DNA of 26,852 bases. It comes from CAYJAZ01 sp964371865. GTDB taxonomy: Bacteria > Desulfobacterota > Desulfovibrionia > Desulfovibrionales > Desulfovibrionaceae. Position numbers and translations under genes: made by a program. The stretch covers positions 1-26,852 of the forward strand of contig CAYJOR010000034.1 of NCBI GenBank assembly GCA_964371865.1. The letters are read 5' to 3'. Shown here one piece after another: positions 14,444-22,685 of this stretch. Numbering within the stretch: position 1 is the first letter of the stretch; every line of letters starts with the position of its first letter. The notes under the pieces are model-generated. The model did no database searches, was not told the DNA's origin, and was given only the letters and a program-made list of their open reading frames with translations.

Positions 14444-15991
14444 ATGAAAAAAACATTAATTTTCCTTGTTTGTCTTGGAAGCTTGGCTCTTTTTTTTGGA
14501 AGTGCCAATCCTATTATGCACTTTCCTTTGATAGTTCTTTTTTATCCTGCGGCATTATTTTTGCTTGCTAGAAGAGTTTTATCCGCAAAGAATGCTTTTA
14601 TTCTTGGGTGGATAACAGGAACCATTGGTGCAAGTATGTCTATGTATTGGTTAGTTGTGCCAGTGCGTGAATATGCCTTTTTCCCTTGGATACTGGCAAT
14701 TCCTGTTCCTATTTGTATGGGAATGTATATAGGTCTTTATGGTGGGATATTCTCTTTTTGTGTTCATAAAGCAAAGAATATGCCCGAATATTTTCAAGTT
14801 TTATTTACATTCTTTCTGTGGTTTGCGCTTGAATGGTTCCGTTCATGGTTTCTCACGGGGTTTACATGGTTAAATATTTCTGCATCAAGTGCTGCTTTCC
14901 CTGTAATTATTCAAGGTGTTAGTGTTATTGGAATGCACGGGCTTTCAGCATTGCTTGCTTGCCTTGCGTGTGCTTGTGCCAGTAAAAAACAAAGAATACA
15001 AATTCTTGGGCTTATTTCACTTGTTGCGCTTATTGCCTTAGGATATATGAGAATCTCTGAACCTCTCGCAAATAAAAAAGAAGCTCGTTATATTCTTGTG
15101 CAGGGCAATCTTTCACAAGCGCTCAAGTGGAATCCGGAAATGCAGCAGGCGACAGTTGATAAGTATCTGAAACTGAGCGAAGAAGCTTTAATTGAAGCTA
15201 AAAAGAATAACTTTGAAATTACAGCACTTCTTTATCCTGAAACGGCAATGCCTTTCTTTATTCAAGATTCGATAAAACATAAGGAAGAGCTTTATAACTT
15301 TGCAAAAAAATACAATGTATCTATGCTAGTAGGTGGAATTAGTTACGAGGTTACTGCTTTTGAAAGACAATTTTTCAACTCTTTATTTTTGATAGAACCC
15401 AATACAAGCTTCGAGGAAATGGTGAGAAATGAAGCTCAAACGTACTCAAAGCAACATCTTCTACCATTTGGCGAATATGTACCACCATTCCTTGATTTTA
15501 GAATTCTTGAACCACTTTTATCGGGGCTTGGAGGATTTACTCAACAAAAAAATCAAAAAAATCTGACTATTAATGGTAACGCGTCGATAGGTTCTCTTAT
15601 TTGTTATGAAGCTACATTTCCTGAACTTGCTCAAGAACAAGTGGCTAACGGTGCGTTATTACTCATAAATGTCAGCAATGATGCGTGGTATGGCTACACT
15701 TCTGCTGCTAAACAACATCTTGATATTTCGATACTTCGAGCTGTGGAACAAAATCGTTATCTTATCCGTTCAACAAATACGGGGATAAGTGCGGCGGTGA
15801 ACCCTTATGGTCAGATAATGAAGAGTACGGCTCTTTTTAAAGATGTGGCTATTCAAGTGCATGTTGGGTACAGAAAAGAGCTTACTGTTTATCATATAAT
15901 AAAGCCATATTTGTCCTACTTTATAAACTTGCTCTTTTTGGGCTTCTTGTGTATAATTTTTATGAACAACAAAAGACAAAAAACTACCTAG
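14444..15991 (+). CDS. lnt: Apolipoprotein N-acyltransferase Lnt
   Basis: Lnt adds the third acyl chain to the N-terminal cysteine of lipoproteins, taking it from phospholipid at the periplasmic face of the inner membrane. The 515-residue length is standard (E. coli 512). Residues about 5-205 hold roughly seven hydrophobic segments, and about 215-470 form the nitrilase-like domain, followed by a last membrane segment (about 488-507). The catalytic triad is visible: Glu266 in YPETAMP, Lys336 in YSKQHLLPFGEY, and Cys387 in SLICYEATFPE. The YxxxW/NDAWYG and AVEQNRYLIR segments are also typical. It follows the Aas-like gene by 15 nt, a functional pairing because both handle acyl chains at the membrane. 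126 bp separate it from prfB, leaving room for a promoter. Confidence 0.96.
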   Translation: MKKTLIFLVCLGSLALFFGSANPIMHFPLIVLFYPAALFLLARRVLSAKNAFILGWITGTIGASMSMYWLVVPVREYAFFPWILAIPVPICMGMYIGLYGGIFSFCVHKAKNMPEYFQVLFTFFLWFALEWFRSWFLTGFTWLNISASSAAFPVIIQGVSVIGMHGLSALLACLACACASKKQRIQILGLISLVALIALGYMRISEPLANKKEARYILVQGNLSQALKWNPEMQQATVDKYLKLSEEALIEAKKNNFEITALLYPETAMPFFIQDSIKHKEELYNFAKKYNVSMLVGGISYEVTAFERQFFNSLFLIEPNTSFEEMVRNEAQTYSKQHLLPFGEYVPPFLDFRILEPLLSGLGGFTQQKNQKNLTINGNASIGSLICYEATFPELAQEQVANGALLLINVSNDAWYGYTSAAKQHLDISILRAVEQNRYLIRSTNTGISAAVNPYGQIMKSTALFKDVAIQVHVGYRKELTVYHIIKPYLSYFINLLFLGFLCIIFMNNKRQKTT

Positions 15992-16055
15992 GATAGGTTT
16001 CTAAATTAATTCTTTTTCATTTTTTCTGCCTAAAATCCCAAAAAAATTTCTTAAT

Positions 16056-16084
16056 TTGCAAACACACCCTCTCTATATCAAAAT
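16056..16084 (+). promoter_or_regulatory. Possible promoter of prfB
   Basis: TTGCAA (16056-16061) and CAAAAT (16079-16084) are 17 bp apart in the lnt-prfB gap, 33 nt before the prfB start. Each hexamer is an imperfect match. Confidence 0.3.
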
Positions 16085-16117
16085 AAGTCTGTATAAAAGA
16101 CAAAGGACTATATATTA

Positions 16118-17231
16118 ATGCTGCAACTCATTGAACTTAAGTCAAAAATAATTCAAAGCGAAGAAGCTTTTCTCTCTTTATGGAGGAGGCTTTGACTTAG
16201 ATGGTGCAAAACAAAAACTTTCAACGATTGAAGAGAATCTCACAAAACCAGAGGTCTGGAATAATACAGAAAAAATGACATCTCTTCTGCGTGAAAAGAG
16301 TATTTTGGAAGCAAGTATCAATGATTATACAGCACTACAAAATGCAAGCAACGATGTAAAAGATTGGTTAATCTTCGCCGAAGAAGGTGAAGATGATGCT
16401 CTTCTTGCACTTAATAATGCCCTTGAAAACCTCAATTCAAAAATACAAGAAACTCAACTTGCACTCTTACTATCAAGTGAAGACGATCAAAAAGATGCAA
16501 TTTTGGAAATTCATCCCGGAGCTGGCGGAACTGAAGCTCAAGACTGGGCTGAAATGCTTGAACGTATGTACCTTAGATTTGCCGACCATAAAAATTACAA
16601 AGCTGAAATCATAGATTATCTTGCTGGCGATGAAGCCGGAATTAAAAGCGTAACTATGAGAATTTCAGGGCCTTATGCTTATGGATATCTAAAATCAGAA
16701 AAAGGCATTCACAGGCTTATCCGTATTTCTCCATTTGATGCTTCGGGTAAAAGACACACATCCTTTGCATCTGTTGACGTTCTGCCGGATATTGGAAACG
16801 ATATTCAAATAGACATTCAAGAAAGTGATTTACGAATTGATGTTTATCGCGCTTCAGGAGCCGGTGGGCAGCACGTAAACAAAACTGAATCTGCTGTTCG
16901 TATTACACATATTCCTACAGGTGTTGTGGCGCAATGTCAGAATGAAAAATCACAACATTCCAATAAAGAAACAGCTATGCGCCTCCTCAAAGCTCGTATT
17001 TATGATCAGGAAAGACAAAAGCTTAATCAAGCAAAACAAGCTGACTACGCTGAAAAAAATGCAATTGCTTTCGGAAGTCAAATACGAACATATACCCTGC
17101 AACCGCATAGACTTGTAAAAGATCATAGAACAAATGCTCAAATGACAGACGTAGACGCAGTTTTAGATGGAAAAATTATTCCATTTATCAACGATTACCT
17201 ACTTCTTGCCTACGAAAAAGGCTTAAAATAA
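16118..17231 (+). CDS. prfB: Peptide chain release factor 2, with programmed +1 frameshift
   Basis: RF2 recognises UGA and UAA stop codons and triggers peptide release. The coding sequence is join(16118..16192, 16194..17231), about 370 residues. The first 25 codons (from ATG 16118, with aaagga upstream) end at CTT followed by an in-frame TGA at 16193-16195 and then C, preceded by the internal Shine-Dalgarno GGAGG (16182-16186) with a 3-nt gap before CTT. This is the classic autoregulatory RF2 site. After the shift the frame reads DLDGAKQKLSTIEE. The RF2 tripeptide SPF (in RISPFDASGKR) and the catalytic GGQ (in GAGGQHVNKTESAV) are both present. A start at 16275 would miss the conserved N-terminus. 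The MinD/FlhG gene follows after 21 nt. Confidence 0.96.
16182..16196 (+). promoter_or_regulatory. Programmed +1 frameshift signal in prfB
   Basis: GGAGG, three bases, then CTT TGA C: an internal Shine-Dalgarno, the slippery Leu codon and the poorly read UGA. Low RF2 favours the shift, high RF2 favours termination, giving autoregulation. Confidence 0.93.
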
Positions 17232-17252
17232 AGATAAAATAAAGGTGACAAT

Positions 17253-18074
17253 ATGTCCGTAATCGACAATAAAACCCTAAGTATAGCAATTATGAGCGGA
17301 AAAGGTGGTGTAGGAAAAAGTAACATCGCTATTAATCTTGCTTATGCGCTTGCTCAAACAGACTTTTCAACTATTCTCATGGATTGCGATCTAGGTCTTG
17401 CAAACCTTGACGTTCTTCTTGGTATTGCGCCTGATAATAACCTTAGCGATGTTTTAGCCGGTAATCTTCCAGTTGAATCTGTAGTTCTTCCTTTGAATGA
17501 GGAAAATACTTTTGCTCTTTTACCAAGTGCTTCTGGTATGCAAGAACTTGCAGATATGCAACAAAATGAAAGAATTAGACTCCTTGAAAATATTATTCCC
17601 GCATTTAAAGATTACTCTATGCTTCTTCTTGATTTAGGAGCTGGAATTGACGAAAATATTCAATATTTTGCATCAATAGCAGCTGTAAGGGTTGTTATTC
17701 TTACTCCAGAACCGACTTCTCTCACAGATGCGTATGCTCTTATCAAGGTATTGAAAAATCAGCAAAATGTGAGTGAGTTTCTTGTAATAGTAAATCAAGC
17801 ACAGACAACAAAAGAAGCAAAAGCAGTTTTTGAAGCTCTTGCGACTCAATGTAAAAACTTCCTAAAGGTTTCACCTGTTTTCTTGGGAGCCGTGCACACC
17901 GACGCTAAACTTGTAAGTGCAGTACGTAAGCAAAAGCCACTTCTTCATATCTACCCAGACTCTAAAGCTGCACAAGATATTAGAAACATAGCTTTGAAAC
18001 TTGCAAAAATCTACCCAACAATGCTTCCTCGCATTGCGGCGCTTTCACCTTTGCATGAGAAAAATATCGTTTAG
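17253..18074 (+). CDS. MinD/FlhG-family ATPase
   Basis: This 273-residue protein is a deviant-Walker-A P-loop ATPase of the MinD/ParA/FlhG group. It has MSGKGGVGKSNIAINLA (about 14-30), the switch I region LMDCDLGLANLDVLLG and the Walker B LLLDLGAGID. The IILTPEPTSLTDAYALIKVL segment (with VV at its start) is strongly typical of FlhG/FleN-type proteins, which set flagellar number and placement. A membrane-targeting amphipathic helix as in MinD is not obvious at the C-terminus. Position 21 nt after prfB, away from flagellar genes, leaves the exact role open: flagellar number control, or another polar or spatial job. It is the last gene of the plus-strand run, ending before a large palindrome. 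Confidence 0.88.
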   Translation: MSVIDNKTLSIAIMSGKGGVGKSNIAINLAYALAQTDFSTILMDCDLGLANLDVLLGIAPDNNLSDVLAGNLPVESVVLPLNEENTFALLPSASGMQELADMQQNERIRLLENIIPAFKDYSMLLLDLGAGIDENIQYFASIAAVRVVILTPEPTSLTDAYALIKVLKNQQNVSEFLVIVNQAQTTKEAKAVFEALATQCKNFLKVSPVFLGAVHTDAKLVSAVRKQKPLLHIYPDSKAAQDIRNIALKLAKIYPTMLPRIAALSPLHEKNIV

Positions 18075-18196
18075 AAACACATCCTAACCAATTATTTCAG
18101 GATATTAAAAATACAAAACTCTCAGCTCATCGCCACTCTTAAAATAAAAAAAATCACATAAGGATATGCGATGAGAATTGAAAAGTTTTGTAAGGA

Positions 18197-18250
18197 GAGA
18201 GGGGGAAAGGACCTCAACTTTTTCAAAAGTTGTGGTTCTTTCCCCCTCTC
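18197..18250. repeat. 54-nt GC-rich palindrome between convergent genes
   Basis: A 17-bp outer stem (18197-18213 with 18234-18250, one G-U) continues into an inner CAACTTTT/AAAAGTTG stem. There is no T run on either side, so it is not a standard intrinsic terminator. Its purine-rich G/A arm contrasts with the AT-rich surroundings. It may be a REP-like dispersed element or a bidirectional RNA-end stabiliser for the MinD-family gene and mrdA. Confidence 0.75.
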
Positions 18251-18270
18251 GGAATTTATGTAGAAGATTT

Positions 18271-20082
18271 TTACTTCTTTTCTTCTTCTGTTTCTAGTAC
18301 ATCTCGATACATATACTTAATAACATCACGAGTAACTGGACCTGCAACTGATGAACCACCGCCACCATGTTCCACCATTGTTACGATAACAAAATCTCTG
18401 TTTTTATATTTTACGAAGGCAGATATCCAAGCATGATCACGTGTGTAAAACTCCATTTCATGAGTCTTTAGACGTCTATTACCGTCAAATTGAAGCTTAG
18501 CAACTTGTGCTGTTCCTGTTTTACCACCAACAGTAATTTCAGGATTTTTTTGCTTTAGAACTCTAGCAGTGCCATCTTCTACAGTTGCAATCATAAACTG
18601 TTGTAAAAGTTCACGATGTTCAGCTGTTGAGGGAGTTTCATTTACAACTTCAGGTACTTCTGTAAAGAGGACTTGAGGTTTCAAAATCTTTCCACCATTG
18701 AGAAGTGAAGATATATAAACAGCAACTTGAAGAGGGGTTACAAGCACTTGCCCTTGTCCAATAGACACGTTTAAAGTTTCGCCACCTTGCCATTTTTCTC
18801 CATATCTACGGAGCTTCCATTCTTTGCTTGGAACTAATCCGCCGTTTTCATTAGGAATGTCAACGTCGCTTTTATGTCCGAATCCTGATAACTGGGCAAA
18901 GGCAGAAATTTTATCAATACCTGTTTTTACGCCTAATTCATAAAAATATACATCACAAGAATTTTGTAAGGCTTCTTCCATGTTCATGTGCCCATGCCCA
19001 CCATCTCTCCAACAACGAGAAATATTGTTGCCATATTTCAAAAATCCAGGGCAATAGATTTCTTCTTTTGGATCAATACCCTCTTGAAGAAATAATGCCG
19101 CCATCATAATTTTCCAAACAGAGCCAGGAGGATAAACACTTTGAATTGTGCGATTTTGTAGAGGAGTTCTGAAATCGTTTATAACTTCATTCCATTGTTG
19201 ATGCGAAAAACCACGAACAAAAAGGTTGTTATCATAACTTGGGAGCGTTACCATTGCATGAAGTTGCCCGTTGTATGGGTCCATAACAACAACACTACCA
19301 GAATATTCACCCATGATTTCGATGATCTTATGTTGTAAGTCTGCATCAAGAGAAAGAATAATGTTTTCACCTGTTTCAGGTTCTTTTTGCAAGCTTTTAG
19401 CAAGAACTTTTCCAAGAACATCTCGCTGATTACGATATTCGCCTTTTGCTCCTCTTAAGGTATCTTCAAAAACAAGTTCAAGACCTTGTCTACCCACTAC
19501 ATCACCAAATGCAAGCTCTTCATTTTTATCCATATCTTTTTCGCTTGCTTCGGCAACGTAGCCTAAAATATGAGCAAATGCGTCCGCTTCTGGATAGAAT
19601 CGACGAGCGTTTGTCTGAATAGATACTCCCGGTAGAAAGAGCATATTACTTTCGATTTTAGCTACTTGTTCAAAAGTAATATCTGAAAGTACAAGAGTAG
19701 GTTCAAATCTTGTACGTTTTTTGCTTGATTCTTTATAGGTCTTCATTAATATATTTTTATCAAGACCTAAAATAGATGAAATAAGTGCGATAGTTACTTC
19801 TGCATTTGTAACATCTTCACGTATGATTGTGATATCGAATGTAAGGTTATCTTTTGCAAGTTTTGTATAGTTTCTATCGAAAATAATGCCTCTTGAAGCA
19901 AATATTTTTTCTATACGAGTCTGATTCGCTTCTGCAAGTTGATAGAATTCTTTTCCACGTAGAATTTGTAAATACCAAAATCTAGAACAAAGAATAATAA
20001 ATAAGAGTAGAATAAGCCCTTGTAATAGCCATATTCCAGTGGTTGGAGGTTGATAATTATGTTGATCTCTTTCAATTCTCAT
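18271..20082 (-). CDS. mrdA: Peptidoglycan transpeptidase MrdA (PBP2)
   Basis: This 603-residue class B penicillin-binding protein is the elongasome transpeptidase that cross-links side-wall peptidoglycan with RodA. A single N-terminal membrane anchor (about 17-38) is followed by the non-catalytic pedestal (about 45-240). The transpeptidase domain has the active-site SxxK at Ser321-Lys324 (YPPGSVWK), the second motif Ser375-Cys-Asp377 (the SxN equivalent, as in many PBP2 proteins) and KTG at 521-523. It starts 9 nt after the mreD stop and ends the mre operon. rodA, often the next gene, is absent here; the operon meets the convergent MinD-family gene instead. Confidence 0.95.
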   Translation of the reverse strand: MRIERDQHNYQPPTTGIWLLQGLILLLFIILCSRFWYLQILRGKEFYQLAEANQTRIEKIFASRGIIFDRNYTKLAKDNLTFDITIIREDVTNAEVTIALISSILGLDKNILMKTYKESSKKRTRFEPTLVLSDITFEQVAKIESNMLFLPGVSIQTNARRFYPEADAFAHILGYVAEASEKDMDKNEELAFGDVVGRQGLELVFEDTLRGAKGEYRNQRDVLGKVLAKSLQKEPETGENIILSLDADLQHKIIEIMGEYSGSVVVMDPYNGQLHAMVTLPSYDNNLFVRGFSHQQWNEVINDFRTPLQNRTIQSVYPPGSVWKIMMAALFLQEGIDPKEEIYCPGFLKYGNNISRCWRDGGHGHMNMEEALQNSCDVYFYELGVKTGIDKISAFAQLSGFGHKSDVDIPNENGGLVPSKEWKLRRYGEKWQGGETLNVSIGQGQVLVTPLQVAVYISSLLNGGKILKPQVLFTEVPEVVNETPSTAEHRELLQQFMIATVEDGTARVLKQKNPEITVGGKTGTAQVAKLQFDGNRRLKTHEMEFYTRDHAWISAFVKYKNRDFVIVTMVEHGGGGSSVAGPVTRDVIKYMYRDVLETEEEKK

Positions 20083-20091
20083 TGTGTATCT

Positions 20092-20559
20092 CTAAATTAT
20101 GGTAGTTTCATCTTGTTTTGGACGTAATTTAACGAGAGCCCACCAAATTAAAGGCATTATTAAAGCTTGTATTACACTGATATCCATAAGGTTTTCAAGA
20201 TTGTATTCTATACCCTGTAAGCGCGACATCAACATAAATATCCCTAAATGTATAAAAGAAAGAGTTGATGAAAATAAAAACATAAAAAGAAAATTCTCAA
20301 CTTCAAAAAGCCATTTGCTTAGAAATATTAGTACAATAGCTGAAAAATACCACATTAGGTAACTTCCAAAAGGAAAAGTTGATACGCTTTCTTGCAAGAG
20401 TAGAAGAATTGGACTTAATATAAAAAATTGCTTTAAATCTTCTTCTTGTAGTAAGATTAGAAATCCTAGAATAAGAAAGTCTAATCCCGGATAGTTTTTT
20501 TGTGTTAAAACTGCTCCAACAATGAAGGCTATCCACCATAGACTATTATAAAAATTCAT
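20092..20559 (-). CDS. mreD: Rod shape-determining membrane protein MreD
   Basis: This 155-residue protein is almost entirely hydrophobic, with about five membrane segments and a short charged C-terminus (KLRPKQDETT). It matches MreD in size (E. coli 162) and in place, between mreC and mrdA. MreD is an inner-membrane component of the elongasome that balances MreC action on PBP2. Sequence motifs are weak in this family, so the operon position carries much of the call. Its ATG overlaps the mreC stop by one base (TAATG), with AAAG just before, so translation is coupled to mreC. Confidence 0.85.
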   Translation of the reverse strand: MNFYNSLWWIAFIVGAVLTQKNYPGLDFLILGFLILLQEEDLKQFFILSPILLLLQESVSTFPFGSYLMWYFSAIVLIFLSKWLFEVENFLFMFLFSSTLSFIHLGIFMLMSRLQGIEYNLENLMDISVIQALIMPLIWWALVKLRPKQDETTII

Positions 20560-21449
20560 TATCTTTCTTCCACACTTGGAAAATCTTCATTGATTGAACG
20601 CGACAAAACAGGAGTGGAACTCATAGAAGTTTTGTCTACTGGTGGTATAAGTATTGTAAGTTCTTCGAGGTTTGAAAAATCGGCAAGAGGTTCAGCATAA
20701 TACACTTGGAATGCGCCGGCAAGAAGAGGTTGAGTTTCAAGAACTCTTGCTACAGGTATTCCTTTAGGAAAAGCATTGTCAAATCCTGATGTATAAAGAA
20801 TTTCACCTGCTTTTAAGGTAGAATCCTGATTAATAAAATGTACTTCAAGCGGATTATGTTTACCTCCTCCGTTTAGAATTCCATTTTGTCTTGAATCTCC
20901 ACCTATTACAGCAATTTTGCAACCATAGTCTTCTAGCAAAAGTGCAAGACTTGTACTTGGACCTGACTTATAAATTCTACCTGCAATAAATCTATCTGTC
21001 ATTAGTGGGCGTCCAATAACTGCGCCGGATAAATAACCTTTATCTAAAAGCACAGTTTCAAGCACTGAGAACGCACCCAGTTTAGTAGCAAGAACTCGAG
21101 TCACAACTCTATCCCAAGATTCGGGAACGGTGACTGATAAAATAGCTCGTAATCTTTTTAGTTCTGCTTTATCTTCGGCAAAGCTATCAATTTCTCTTTC
21201 TTTCTCTGCTAATTTTGCTTTTAGAAGTTCAGCTTCTTCACGCGCACCAATATTATCAACATAATTAAACCAAAAAGACTGCATTTGAGAAGTGATTCCA
21301 TCTGCAGTTTCAAGTATTCCACCCGTTACTTCTAAGCCTGTGTGTGATGTCATTTCATCAAGCGACTGTGTTCTTATGTTCCATGTATACAATGCTAAAA
21401 AAGCTAAGAAGAAGAGTATGATAGTTATAATTATTTTTTTTGTTGTCAC
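20559..21449 (-). CDS. mreC: Rod shape-determining protein MreC
   Basis: This 296-residue protein has one N-terminal membrane anchor (about 6-22), a periplasmic coiled coil (about 72-108, ELLKAKLAEKEREIDSF onward) and a beta-domain region (about 115-270) with VTRVLATKLGAF, VLLDKGYLSGAVIG, SGPSTSLALLLED and TSGFDNAFPKGIPVARVLE, all typical of MreC. The last 25 residues are an unstructured tail. It binds and activates PBP2. The start codon is GTG and no Shine-Dalgarno is visible before it; the preceding 20 nt are the T-rich tail of a hairpin in the mreB-mreC gap. No alternative in-frame ATG keeps the membrane anchor. Weak initiation would lower MreC relative to MreB. Confidence 0.93.
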   Translation of the reverse strand: MTTKKIIITIILFFLAFLALYTWNIRTQSLDEMTSHTGLEVTGGILETADGITSQMQSFWFNYVDNIGAREEAELLKAKLAEKEREIDSFAEDKAELKRLRAILSVTVPESWDRVVTRVLATKLGAFSVLETVLLDKGYLSGAVIGRPLMTDRFIAGRIYKSGPSTSLALLLEDYGCKIAVIGGDSRQNGILNGGGKHNPLEVHFINQDSTLKAGEILYTSGFDNAFPKGIPVARVLETQPLLAGAFQVYYAEPLADFSNLEELTILIPPVDKTSMSSTPVLSRSINEDFPSVEER

Positions 21450-21468
21450 TAGATATCTAAAAATGCTT

Positions 21469-21494
21469 GTGGTATAGATTTTACTCTATACCAC
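21469..21494 (-). terminator. Intercistronic hairpin/attenuator between mreB and mreC
   Basis: A perfect 9-bp stem (arms 21486-21494 and 21469-21477) with an 8-nt loop is followed on the minus strand by AAGCATTTTT. It starts 18 nt after the mreB stop codon. It would act as a partial terminator, giving more mreB than mreCD-mrdA mRNA, or as a 3' stabiliser of a processed mreB transcript. Confidence 0.65.
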
Positions 21495-21511
21495 TGCAAT
21501 AACATTATAAA

Positions 21512-22552
21512 TTAATCAACACAAACATCGCCTAGCACATCGATATTATCGAGAGCAAGACCTGTTCCAAGCACAACAGTTGAAAGTGGATCATCAACAA
21601 CTGTAATTGGGAGTGAAGTTTCTTCACGAAGAAGTTGATCTAAACCTTTTAGAAGTGCACCACCACCTGTAAGAACAATACCTCTATCAACAATATCCGC
21701 CGCAAGTTCCGGTGGAGTTTGTTCTAGAGCTATACGAACTGTTTGAACAATTGCGTCAACCTGCTCTGAAATTGCTTTACGGATTTCTTCGGAGGTAATT
21801 AATATATTTTGTGGAATACCGGATACTAAGTCGCGTCCTTTCACTTCAATTTGTTGTTCTTGTTCAAGCGGATACGCTGATGCAATTTTGATTTTGATAT
21901 CTTCAGCAGATGCTTCACCGATAAGCATATTATATTTACGCTTTACGTGAGTCATAATGCTTTCGTCCATTTTATCGCCACCAACGCGGACTGAACGAGC
22001 GTATACAATACCTGAAAGTGAAATAACAGCAACTTCCGTTGTGCCACCACCGATATCAACAATCATGTTAGATGTTGGTTCTTGAATTGGAAGATTTGCG
22101 CCTATCGCTGCTGCCATTGGTTCTTCAATTAAATATACTTCGCGAGCTCCGGCACTTTCTGCGGACTCTTTTACAGCACGTTTTTCAACTTGAGTAATAC
22201 CGGTTGGAACACAAATCATGATACGAGGACGCACCAAACGACGTGAATTATGCACTTTTGAAATGAAATAACGAAGCATTGCTTCTGTAACTTCAAAGTC
22301 AGCAATAACGCCATCTTTCATTGGGCGAATAGCTTGAATATTACCTGGTGTTTTACCAAGCATTTTCTTTGCATCTACACCAACAGCTAAAACCTGACTA
22401 ACTCCACGTGAATCTGTTTTTACTGCAACTACGGAAGGTTCACGCAATACAATGCCTTTACCTTTCATATATACACAAATATTTGCTGTTCCTAGGTCAA
22501 TAGCCAAATCATTTGAAAAAATACCTAGAAGCTTATCAATAAGTTTTGCCAT
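21512..22552 (-). CDS. mreB: Rod shape-determining actin homologue MreB
   Basis: This 346-residue bacterial actin forms membrane-bound filaments that guide side-wall synthesis. The length is standard. Actin-fold nucleotide motifs are clear: phosphate-1 in LAIDLGTANICVYMKGKGIV, phosphate-2 in MIVDIGGGTTEVAVISL, and the adenosine segment IVLTGGGALLKGLDQLL. RPMKDGVIADFEVTEAML and EEPMAAAIGA are family hallmarks. The N-terminal MAKLIDKLLGIF is an amphipathic stretch suited to membrane contact. It is first in the mreBCD-mrdA operon behind a strong promoter. The purine-rich GAGGA lies 13 nt before ATG, longer than usual. Confidence 0.97.
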   Translation of the reverse strand: MAKLIDKLLGIFSNDLAIDLGTANICVYMKGKGIVLREPSVVAVKTDSRGVSQVLAVGVDAKKMLGKTPGNIQAIRPMKDGVIADFEVTEAMLRYFISKVHNSRRLVRPRIMICVPTGITQVEKRAVKESAESAGAREVYLIEEPMAAAIGANLPIQEPTSNMIVDIGGGTTEVAVISLSGIVYARSVRVGGDKMDESIMTHVKRKYNMLIGEASAEDIKIKIASAYPLEQEQQIEVKGRDLVSGIPQNILITSEEIRKAISEQVDAIVQTVRIALEQTPPELAADIVDRGIVLTGGGALLKGLDQLLREETSLPITVVDDPLSTVVLGTGLALDNIDVLGDVCVD

Positions 22553-22585
22553 AATCTACTTACTATCCTCATTTAGATTTGTAGC

Positions 22586-22614
22586 ATTCTGAACGAAATT
22601 TTTCCTCTTGTCAA
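22586..22614 (-). promoter_or_regulatory. Sigma70 promoter of the mreB operon
   Basis: On the minus strand a perfect TTGACA (22609-22614) and CAGAAT (22586-22591) are separated by exactly 17 bp, 33 nt before the mreB start codon. Confidence 0.75.
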
Positions 22615-22685
22615 CACAAGTTTGGGAAAAAAGCGGTACAAATATTTAAACATTTTTTTAGAGATAGTCTTATAAATACTCACAT

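Noticed and set aside
16193..16195. In-frame TGA early in prfB, as if the gene were broken
   Set aside because: Exactly the conserved RF2 autoregulatory frameshift site, with the proper internal Shine-Dalgarno.
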